NCBI GenBank assembly: GCA_014763615.1
Contig: JACXVB010000002.1
Span: forward strand, 62,001-126,000
Length of the DNA: 64,000 nucleotides
Origin: Sphingobacteriales bacterium
Lineage (GTDB): Bacteria; Bacteroidota; Bacteroidia; Sphingobacteriales; Sphingobacteriaceae
Reading direction: 5' to 3'
The notes beneath the pieces were generated by a model that was not told where the DNA came from, did not search any database, and saw only the letters and a program-made list of their open reading frames with translations. Of this stretch, positions 8,040-14,646 are shown piece after piece; position 1 is the first letter of the stretch; each line of letters starts with the position of its first letter. A program made the position numbers and the translations under genes.

Positions 8040-10796
8040 TTATTTAAAATTATAGCTAAATGATAATGAACAATTTACACCGGTTTTAAACTTTTTAAAA
8101 GTTCCTGCGGCATCCTTCAGTTGGTGGCTACTACTAGAGATAGGAACTACATAAAAATTACTATACTCATTTGAAATATTTCCTACGTTTAATTTGAATT
8201 CTCCTTTGGTTTTAAAAGCTTTCAAACCTAGCTGAGCGTCTAATGAACCTCTTGAGTTTTCATAGATATCCCCAATTTTACTACCACCAACACTATATAA
8301 TCTAGTGCCTATTCTGTTATAAAGAATGTTAAAGTTTAATTTATTTTGTAAAAAACTCTCTTGTAATCCAACATTGATAATGTATGGAGATTGCCCAGTA
8401 AGTGGTCTTGTTCTAAGATAACTCCCCACTAGATTTTTCTCTTTAATTTCAGACTTACTAAATGAAAAATTAACATACAGTGTTGAATTTTTCAACCTAC
8501 TGTTGTCAGAGATAAAATCTAAAGTTTTTCTGGCCTCTAGTTCTATTCCATATACACTTGCTTGGTCTGAATTAAAATAGGTTTTTGAAGGAGTGGAGTT
8601 AGCATCATAAACCTGAGATTCTATCGCATTTTTAAAATTCTTGTAAAAAACAGATACAGAGAATACCTGCCCTGCTTGTGGATATAATTCATATCGTAAA
8701 TCAGCATTATCAATCAAAGATCTCTTAAGTGAACTATTTCCTTGAACGTTTAAAACTTCCTCATAGTCATAATAAGAAAATGGTGCTAACTCTCTAAACT
8801 CTGGTCTGGCTAAAGTTCTATAATAAGAAGCTCTAAAATTAGCTTTAGGGCTTAAACTATAAGTGAGGTTTACAGATGGCAAAACATCCAAATTATTCAA
8901 CTGAGCTACTTTATTTGTGGAAGTTGAGGTAGTGAGCCCTAAATCAAATTTTTCTGCTCTTAGGCCATAAACAATTCTCCATTTATCACCCAAATGGCTA
9001 TCAAGCATCCCGTATAAAGAATTAGTTAAGCTAAAAGCATTGTAACGATCGTTTCCATTAGGTAATTCATCTAATGTATATGCACCATTATCAATCAAAT
9101 CTCTCCCAAAAAGTGTTTGCAAAGACCTCTGTCTTTCTAAATTTGCATTAGGATAACCCGTATCAAAGTTTAAACCGATAAATCTTACGTTGAAATCTCT
9201 ATTTCTATAATTCGAGCTTAAGCCAAATTTTAGTTTGCTATCTAAAAACTTTATGGGTTTAGCATAGCTTACGCCAGCCCATAAAACATTCTCTGTAAGA
9301 TGAGAGAATAATCTAGAGTTATCTAAACCTGTGTTGGTGTTATTTGCTAAATAAGGATCTGTTGGGCTATTTTGTTTGTAGTTTACTTTGCGTTGATCTG
9401 GTTGATCATTGAGAATGTTGCTAAAACTCAGGTTCCAATCCAATTTAGCACTTTTCTCGCCAACTTTATGTTCTCCTTCAACTGTAGATTTAAAAATAGA
9501 CTTTTGAACTAAATCAAAAGCATAGAATCTATTATCGGAACTTGAAGATTGTGTATTACTTCCTGCTCTGGTAGTATAGGTGTCATCCAAAATTCTGTTG
9601 TAAATATTTTTAAAAGTGATTTTGCTCTTCTTATAGGTGTAGGCAAAATTAGCTAAAGCACCAATATTTGTATTAAATTTATATTGCTGATCAATAAAGT
9701 TATAAGCAAAGAATTGTCTTTTTATGTCTGGAGTTATGGTTTCAGAATTACTGTAGGTGAGCGCAAATGTACTTCCTAATTTGTTTTTTTCTTTACCTAT
9801 TTCATCCACCCTACCAATGGTAAATTGATAGTTTTGATTTGGTAAACCGATTCTGTTCTGAACTAAATAAGCATTATTTAAAGAATTGATGGCATTGATG
9901 TTTTGTTGACTGGTTAACTGCCTTCCAATAATCGCATCAGAACTCGGGAAATTGTTAGGCAAAGCTCTTCCTTTATTTCCAAAAGTAAAATAATCGCCAA
10001 TGTTTCTCTGTCCGAAATAGAAATCTTTAAAAGTACTTTGAGAATTATACCCATACCCTAAACTAAGAGAAAGGAAATTTTGATCAGGAACATCTTTAGT
10101 TATTATCTGAACTGTTCCTCCGGCAAAGTCAGCGGGTAAATCTGGTGTAGCCGTTTTACTGATGATTACGTTATCAATCAGGTTTGAAGGTACAATATCA
10201 AAAGAAAAGGCCTTACGGTTAGGTTCTGTACTTGGTAGCGGGGAACCATCTAATAAAGCACTATTATACCTATCTCCTAAACCTCTCACCACAACAAACT
10301 TGTTGTCTTGAATGGTTGTTCCGCTCACTCTTTTTAAAACTTCACTGGTATTTTTATCAGGAGATTTTTTGATTACTTCGGCAGAAATTCCATCAGAAAT
10401 AACCGCAGAATTTTTTTGCTGAGCATACAATGCAGAGATATTTGCCTGGCGATAAGTTGCCGTAACCACAACTTCATTTAATTGTTGGCTAGTGGACGGC
10501 TCTAACACAACGTTAAGGTTAGTAACTTGTCCATCAGTTACTTCAATATCTGTAATTTCTTTGGTTTGATAACCAATGTACCTTAAGGTAACTTTATACT
10601 TCCCTGGCTTTAAATTACCGATAACATATTTACCGCTAATGTCTGTGGTAGCCCCAATGGTAGTTCCACTAATACCAACAGTACAACCTATTAAGGTTTC
10701 ACCATTGCTTTTATCAGAAACAATTCCAGCTATTTTTCCGGTTTGAGCTATTGCGGATGAGGTAAGTAAAATTAGAACATAGCTGATTTTACTCAT
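8040..10796 (-). CDS. TonB-dependent outer-membrane receptor with carboxypeptidase-like N-terminal domain
   Basis: About 918 residues: signal peptide (MSKISYVLILLTSSAIAQ), carboxypeptidase-D regulatory-like beta-sandwich (starting GKIAGIVSDKSNGE), plug domain (VVVRGLGDRYNSALLDG, then GGTVQIITKD) and a long C-terminal beta-barrel ending in an aromatic-rich strand (LSFSYNF). Such receptors import ligands across the outer membrane using TonB-ExbBD energy. I prefer the ATG at 10796. A longer reading from TTG at 10844 would begin inside a promoter-like TACTTTTG word and put a lysine-rich stretch before the signal peptide. It is the first gene of a pair with the beta-helix lipoprotein, a layout like SusC/SusD in principle although the partner is not SusD. 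The ligand is unknown. Confidence 0.9.
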   Translation of the reverse strand: MSKISYVLILLTSSAIAQTGKIAGIVSDKSNGETLIGCTVGISGTTIGATTDISGKYVIGNLKPGKYKVTLRYIGYQTKEITDIEVTDGQVTNLNVVLEPSTSQQLNEVVVTATYRQANISALYAQQKNSAVISDGISAEVIKKSPDKNTSEVLKRVSGTTIQDNKFVVVRGLGDRYNSALLDGSPLPSTEPNRKAFSFDIVPSNLIDNVIISKTATPDLPADFAGGTVQIITKDVPDQNFLSLSLGYGYNSQSTFKDFYFGQRNIGDYFTFGNKGRALPNNFPSSDAIIGRQLTSQQNINAINSLNNAYLVQNRIGLPNQNYQFTIGRVDEIGKEKNKLGSTFALTYSNSETITPDIKRQFFAYNFIDQQYKFNTNIGALANFAYTYKKSKITFKNIYNRILDDTYTTRAGSNTQSSSSDNRFYAFDLVQKSIFKSTVEGEHKVGEKSAKLDWNLSFSNILNDQPDQRKVNYKQNSPTDPYLANNTNTGLDNSRLFSHLTENVLWAGVSYAKPIKFLDSKLKFGLSSNYRNRDFNVRFIGLNFDTGYPNANLERQRSLQTLFGRDLIDNGAYTLDELPNGNDRYNAFSLTNSLYGMLDSHLGDKWRIVYGLRAEKFDLGLTTSTSTNKVAQLNNLDVLPSVNLTYSLSPKANFRASYYRTLARPEFRELAPFSYYDYEEVLNVQGNSSLKRSLIDNADLRYELYPQAGQVFSVSVFYKNFKNAIESQVYDANSTPSKTYFNSDQASVYGIELEARKTLDFISDNSRLKNSTLYVNFSFSKSEIKEKNLVGSYLRTRPLTGQSPYIINVGLQESFLQNKLNFNILYNRIGTRLYSVGGSKIGDIYENSRGSLDAQLGLKAFKTKGEFKLNVGNISNEYSNFYVVPISSSSHQLKDAAGTFKKFKTGVNCSLSFSYNFK

Positions 10797-10841
10797 AAAT
10801 GAGAATAACTTTTTTATCACTTTTGCTTTTTTTATTTGCAG

Positions 10842-10849
10842 CAAAAGTA
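10842..10849 (-). promoter_or_regulatory. Bacteroidota -7 promoter element (TACTTTTG)
   Basis: An exact match to TAnnTTTG on the minus strand, about 46 bases before the preferred ATG of the TonB receptor. No clear TTTG -33 box lies at the right distance. Confidence 0.45.
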
Positions 10850-10928
10850 TTAGCCTAATGTTACGCCCTTGTTATTTAAAAATTAAGTAACTATCATTAC
10901 AATGTTAACTAAACATTAACAACAGAAA

Positions 10929-11438
10929 TTAGTATTTGATTTTCAATTTTTTAGCGATAAAGTGTAACAACCATAAAGGACCAATCAAGAGAAATTTCAA
11001 ATCGTCTAAAAACGAAGGTTTTTTACCTTCAATTTTATGTCCTATAAATTGACCTATCCAAGCTAAAACAAATATTAACAAACTCACTTGCCACAATGCT
11101 GGTCCTCCCCCTTTTTCTAAATGCTCTAATTGTACTACAAAATAATAGCAGATTCCAAAAAAGAAAAGCATGAAATAAGACAATAAAGGCGATAACTTAA
11201 GGTAATAATAAATGGTTACGGCCATTACAATAGAAAACCAATTGATGTACATATTATATTTCCCTAAAAAGGCGATATGAGGAAATGGAATAGCAGACAC
11301 CAATCCAATGATACTAAACACAATTAGCGGAACGCAAATCCAATGAATGGTTTTATTGATTGAATTTTGATGAGACTCCGCATATTTATCGAATAAAATA
11401 TCAATTTGCCTTTTTTCTTCTGCTTTATTTTTAGTCAT
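10929..11438 (-). CDS. Mpo1-like (DUF962) membrane protein
   Basis: A 169-residue protein of the DUF962/Mpo1 family. Visible family marks are the N-terminal YAESHQNSINKTIHW block (about 19-33) and the C-terminal WIGQFIGHKIEGKKPSF and LIGPLWLLHF segments, with about four hydrophobic spans between. The conserved histidines are those proposed to bind iron in yeast Mpo1, a dioxygenase that shortens 2-hydroxy fatty acids by one carbon. The bacterial role is not established but probably concerns hydroxy fatty acids in membranes. The gene stands between the TonB receptor and rny, with its own start near 11438. The reaction is inferred from the yeast homologue. Confidence 0.85.
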   Translation of the reverse strand: MTKNKAEEKRQIDILFDKYAESHQNSINKTIHWICVPLIVFSIIGLVSAIPFPHIAFLGKYNMYINWFSIVMAVTIYYYLKLSPLLSYFMLFFFGICYYFVVQLEHLEKGGGPALWQVSLLIFVLAWIGQFIGHKIEGKKPSFLDDLKFLLIGPLWLLHFIAKKLKIKY

Positions 11439-11482
11439 TTCTAATTAGGATTAAGGTTTATCTTTGCTCAAATTTAAAAATA

Positions 11483-11511
11483 AAAAAGCGATGAAAATTT
11501 CATCGCTTTTT
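11483..11511 (-). terminator. Rho-independent terminator of rny
   Basis: An inverted repeat built on AAGCGATGAA / TTCATCGCTT with A and T runs on either side, 23 bases beyond the rny stop codon. On the minus strand the stem is followed by a run of T. Confidence 0.85.
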
Positions 11512-11533
11512 ATATAAAATAGAATTTCAAAAA

Positions 11534-13096
11534 TTATTTAGCGTAAGCTACAGAACGAGTTTCTCTAATCACCGTAACTTTAATTTGACCTGGATAAGTC
11601 ATCTCGGTTTGGATACGATTTGAAATATCAGCCGCTAAAATTTCTGATTGTGCATCCGAAATTTTTTCACTTTCTACAACCACTCGCAGCTCTCTTCCCG
11701 CTTGTATCGCAAAAGTTTTCTCTACTCCTGGGTAAGAAAGTGCTAAACTTTCTAACTCTTTTAATCGTCTGATGTAACTTTCTACCACTTCTCTTCTTGC
11801 ACCCGGACGAGCTCCTGAGATAGCATCACAAGCCTGTATAATTGGAGAAATCATGGAGGTCATCTCTATTTCATCATGGTGAGCGCCAATGGCATTACAA
11901 ATTTCTGGATGTTCCTTATATTTCTCCGCTAGTTGCATACCCAAAATTGCGTGGGGTAATTCTGGATTATCATCAGGCACTTTACCAATATCATGTAACA
12001 AACCTGCTCTCTTGGCCATCTTCGCATTTAAACCTAGTTCAGATGCCATAGTTGCGCAGAAATTAGCTACCTCGCGAGAGTGCTGCAATAAGTTTTGCCC
12101 ATAAGAAGAACGATAACGCATACGCCCCACCATTCTAATTAATTCAGGATGCAAACCATGAATTCCTAAATCAATTACGGTACGTTCGCCAATCTCTACA
12201 ATTTCTTCTTCAATTTGCTTTTGGGTTTTGGCAACAATTTCCTCAATTCTTGCAGGATGAATACGACCATCTGTTACCAAACGATGAAGTGCTAAACGGG
12301 CAATTTCTCTACGTACAGGATCAAATCCAGATAAAATAATGGCTTCTGGCGTATCATCAACAATAATTTCTATTCCAGTAGCCGCTTCTAAAGCTCTAAT
12401 ATTTCTACCTTCTCTACCGATGATTCTTCCTTTAATTTCATCATTTTCTATATTGAAAATGGAAACGGTATTTTCTATTGCAGATTCGGTAGCGGTACGT
12501 TGAATGGTTTGGATAACCACTTTTTTAGCTTCTTTAGCAGCGGTTAATCTTGATTCATCAACAATATCCTTAATTTGAGACATCGCAATAGTTCTGGCTT
12601 CTTCTTTCAGATTATCTACTAACTGAGCTTTTGCTTCATCAGCAGATAAACCTGCAATGGCTTCTAATTGGGCGATGTGCTGCTTTTTAATAGCATCCAC
12701 TTCTTCTTGCTTCCGCTGAACTAGTTCAGTTTGTTTCTCAAAGTTTGCTTTTAGCTTTTCTAGCTCTTGCTCTTTTTTATTTTGATTTTCTAGCTTCTGA
12801 TTCAGAGATTGCTCTTTTTGTTTAAAAGAGTTTTCTCTTTGTGCAATAAGATTGTTCTTTTGATTGATTTCTTGCTCATGATCAGCTTTCATTTGTAGAA
12901 ACTTCTCTTTAGCTTCTAACAATTTATTCTTCTTTAAAATCTCAGCATTATTCTCCGCATCTCTTAAAATCTTCTTTGCTTTGTTTTGCGCTGCAATTTC
13001 CTGCTTCTTGATTAACTGTCGTAGTAAGTATCTTCCTGTCACTATACCTAATCCAAATGCTACTACCGCAATGATTAGATAAATAATTATTTCCAT
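11534..13096 (-). CDS. rny: Ribonuclease Y
   Basis: A membrane-anchored endoribonuclease that starts mRNA decay. The 520 residues show the full family layout: an N-terminal membrane helix (about 3-22), a long Lys/Glu/Gln-rich coiled coil (about 30-170), a KH RNA-binding domain (about 210-275, with [15 protein letters not shown]) and an HD phosphohydrolase domain with the metal pair H368-D369 in [10 protein letters not shown]. Length and HD position equal those of the Bacillus enzyme. A strong terminator follows. Upstream on the same strand lie the 6S RNA candidate and zapA, so rny may be read partly from an upstream promoter. No missing residue was noticed. Confidence 0.97.
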   Translation of the reverse strand: MEIIIYLIIAVVAFGLGIVTGRYLLRQLIKKQEIAAQNKAKKILRDAENNAEILKKNKLLEAKEKFLQMKADHEQEINQKNNLIAQRENSFKQKEQSLNQKLENQNKKEQELEKLKANFEKQTELVQRKQEEVDAIKKQHIAQLEAIAGLSADEAKAQLVDNLKEEARTIAMSQIKDIVDESRLTAAKEAKKVVIQTIQRTATESAIENTVSIFNIENDEIKGRIIGREGRNIRALEAATGIEIIVDDTPEAIILSGFDPVRREIARLALHRLVTDGRIHPARIEEIVAKTQKQIEEEIVEIGERTVIDLGIHGLHPELIRMVGRMRYRSSYGQNLLQHSREVANFCATMASELGLNAKMAKRAGLLHDIGKVPDDNPELPHAILGMQLAEKYKEHPEICNAIGAHHDEIEMTSMISPIIQACDAISGARPGARREVVESYIRRLKELESLALSYPGVEKTFAIQAGRELRVVVESEKISDAQSEILAADISNRIQTEMTYPGQIKVTVIRETRSVAYAK

Positions 13097-13116
13097 AAAA
13101 TTTAATTAAATAAAAT

Positions 13117-13284
13117 AAAAAAACCGCATTAAATTTTAGACTTCATGTATTGTAAACTTGCCGAACATGTTTAGGGTATAAGCCATAAACAGATGAACTG
13201 ATGGTCAAATGAGTGATGCTTTTGCAACCCTTTTAATATCGAATTGTTAAGTTTTTTAATAGTGAAACCTAAAACCTAAAGCGG
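13117..13284 (-). ncRNA. ssrS: Candidate 6S RNA between zapA and rny
   Basis: The gap between zapA and rny on the minus strand can fold into one long rod of about 168 nt. The 5' 21 bases (13284-13264) pair with the 3' 21 bases (13144-13124) with one mismatch and a few G-U pairs. Inside are shorter helices (AAACTT/AAGTTT, AGGGT/ACCCT, AAGC/GCTT) and an apical hairpin CCATCAG...CTG...ATGG. After the closing stem come seven T (13123-13117), a terminator. A TTG (13317-13315), a 20-base spacer and TAAAATCT (13294-13287) lie just before the 5' end as a plausible promoter. A closing stem, an interrupted middle and an apical stem, next to zapA, are the marks of 6S RNA, which holds the main RNA polymerase in stationary phase. 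Identification rests on hand folding and position. Confidence 0.72.
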
Positions 13285-13317
13285 TTAGATTTTAAAAAGC
13301 TTTTATATAAAGAACAA

Positions 13318-13611
13318 TTATTTTGCCGTGAAAAATTCGTTTAGCAAACTATCCAACTGGTAAACCTTCTCAGCTAGGTCTGTATCCTCATTACTTGCTT
13401 TTTTCTCAGCTTGTATAGAGGCCGAGGCGTAATGTAACACACACATAGAAAGTAGGTCCTGCTTATCTTTAACCGCATATTTGTCTTGCAACTCCTTAAT
13501 ACGGTCATTAATCAATTTGGCAGCCCTCCTCACAATTTCTTCTTCCTCCATGTTAATCTTTAAAGGATACACACGGTCGGCAATATTTATTTTTATCGAG
13601 ATTTCTCCCAT
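13318..13611 (-). CDS. zapA: Cell division protein ZapA
   Basis: A 97-residue cytoplasmic protein of the ZapA family, which bundles FtsZ filaments at the division ring. The N-terminal part (GEISIKINIADRVYPLKINMEEE, shown in pieces about 2-24) is the ZapA head, followed by AAKLINDRIKELQDKY and a C-terminal helical stalk that forms the dimer coiled coil. Length is typical. The gene lies between a small coiled-coil gene upstream (gap about 20 bases) and the 6S RNA candidate downstream; the zapA-6S RNA neighbourhood is also found in other bacterial groups. Confidence 0.92.
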   Translation of the reverse strand: MGEISIKINIADRVYPLKINMEEEEIVRRAAKLINDRIKELQDKYAVKDKQDLLSMCVLHYASASIQAEKKASNEDTDLAEKVYQLDSLLNEFFTAK

Positions 13612-13632
13612 TTGAGCTTAGGTTCACATGTA

Positions 13633-13923
13633 CTACTTACTTAACAGTACAATACACTTATCTATTTCCCGCACAAATTCGTTAATTTTTTGCTTGATGT
13701 CAAGTGTTTTTTCACTTGTACCTTCTAAACTTTTCGCCAACTTCAAAACTCTTAACTTTTCTTCCAGTTCTTTTCGTTTATTTTCGCTGGTTTCTAGTGC
13801 TACTTTTAAAGATTGATTTTCTAAATTTAATAGGTCATTATGCTCCTGTAAAGCTTTTGATAAATCAACCAGCTTCTGGGTGCGGTCCAACACCTGATCT
13901 AATTTCTTAGCAATTACAGACAT
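13633..13923 (-). CDS. Small coiled-coil protein upstream of zapA (ZapB-like by position)
   Basis: A 96-residue protein that is almost entirely predicted coiled coil, rich in Leu, Lys and Glu (for example LNLENQSLKVALE around 53-65). No catalytic motif is seen. It lies about 20 bases upstream of zapA on the same strand, so it is likely cotranscribed. A coiled-coil partner of ZapA resembling ZapB is possible by context and size, but sequence alone does not prove it. The gene is real because it is compact, in operon order and has a plausible ATG. Confidence 0.75.
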   Translation of the reverse strand: MSVIAKKLDQVLDRTQKLVDLSKALQEHNDLLNLENQSLKVALETSENKRKELEEKLRVLKLAKSLEGTSEKTLDIKQKINEFVREIDKCIVLLSK

Positions 13924-13978
13924 TTTATTTTTAATAATTATTTTCTAAATTTTAATTGAAAATCATTTGGGTGTTTTA

Positions 13979-14078
13979 ACACGCTGTCCCTGCCCGTTCC
14001 ATTCAGGCGGGCGCTGTATCTTTTTTGCTTAGCCTTCCACTCCGCCCAGGCCGACAAAAAAGGATGCCACTTCCATCG
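13979..14078. repeat. GC-rich palindromic intergenic repeat element
   Basis: About 100 bases that are clearly richer in G+C than the surrounding AT-rich DNA. Two imperfect hairpins are visible: GCCCG...CGGGC (around 13992-14012) and ATCTTTTTTGC...GACAAAAAAGGAT (around 14018-14064). It lies between the coiled-coil gene and the PIN toxin and contains no reading frame of note. This resembles short interspersed repeats seen in Sphingobacteriaceae intergenic regions. No second copy was seen in this window. Confidence 0.55.
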
Positions 14079-14085
14079 TTAACCC

Positions 14086-14451
14086 TTAAACTTCTATTAT
14101 AACCAAATCTAATTCTTTGATTTTTGAAAAAGCCTTATCAGCAGTGATCAAAGGAGTTTGGTAAACTAAACATGTTGATGCAATAATTGCGTCTGGTAAT
14201 TTAATCGAATATTCTCTTTTTAATTGTATGGTTTGCTCCTTCAGTTTTAAATTCCATTCAATTTGAAAGCAATCATTTAAAAGGTCCCGAAGTTGCTTTT
14301 CTTCAAAAGCAGAAATACCTTTATACCCTAAAAGCTCAATTTCACTAATGAAAGAGATGCCAAAATTATAATCAAGAAAAGATTCAATAATATTATTTCC
14401 TTCGTGTATGTAAATTAGAAAATTTGTATCTGCTATAAAATCAATCTTCAT
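14086..14451 (-). CDS. PIN-domain ribonuclease toxin (VapC-like)
   Basis: A 121-residue PIN protein, a magnesium-dependent RNase of the VapC type. The four acidic residues of the active site are visible: D8 (ADTNFLIY), E37 (SEIELLG), D87 (KLPDAIIAST) and D105 (TADKAF). I use the ATG at 14451; an upstream TTG at 14463 would add four residues. The start overlaps by 11 bases the end of a 55-codon gene upstream, the presumed antitoxin, as is usual for toxin-antitoxin pairs. Together with the GC-rich repeat it interrupts an otherwise housekeeping run (pheT, coiled-coil gene, zapA, rny), which points to horizontal gain. The RNA target is unknown. Confidence 0.85.
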   Translation of the reverse strand: MKIDFIADTNFLIYIHEGNNIIESFLDYNFGISFISEIELLGYKGISAFEEKQLRDLLNDCFQIEWNLKLKEQTIQLKREYSIKLPDAIIASTCLVYQTPLITADKAFSKIKELDLVIIEV

Positions 14452-14608
14452 TTTCTCTGGCAACCAATTGATACTCTAATCCATCGAAATGACGCTTAAG
14501 CTTTCCAAAATGTTTTTTCAAATTACCTGACTTAGAAGTTTTATTTAACTTTTCTTTCAGGATACTAGAAGTATTTTTTGAATTCGATTTATCAATTATA
14601 ATTGTCAT
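14441..14608 (-). CDS. Small basic antitoxin of the PIN toxin pair
   Basis: A 55-codon reading frame from ATG at 14608 to TGA at 14441. The product starts MTIIIDKSNSKNTSSILKEK and continues as a Lys-rich helix with KKHFGKLKRHFDGLEYQ, ending RENED. The short beta-like N-terminus followed by a basic linker and a C-terminal segment fits a small DNA-binding antitoxin that covers the PIN active site. It is not similar to a family I can name. Its 3' end overlaps the toxin start by 11 bases, and a perfect 16-base palindrome lies five bases before its ATG, fitting autoregulation. The assignment rests on this arrangement. Confidence 0.75.
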   Translation of the reverse strand: MTIIIDKSNSKNTSSILKEKLNKTSKSGNLKKHFGKLKRHFDGLEYQLVARENED

Positions 14609-14613
14609 TGTTA

Positions 14614-14629
14614 TAGATTTATAAATCTA
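14614..14629. promoter_or_regulatory. Palindromic operator of the toxin-antitoxin pair
   Basis: The perfect 16-base palindrome TAGATTTATAAATCTA lies between the pheT stop and the antitoxin ATG. Its left half, TAGATTTA, is close to the -7 promoter word TAnnTTTG, so a bound repressor would cover the promoter. Confidence 0.55.
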
Positions 14630-14646
14630 ATTTACAGAAAAATTAT

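Noticed and set aside
10797-10844. Longer TonB receptor starting at TTG 10844
   Set aside because: The codon lies inside a TACTTTTG promoter word, and the ATG at 10796 gives a complete signal peptide.
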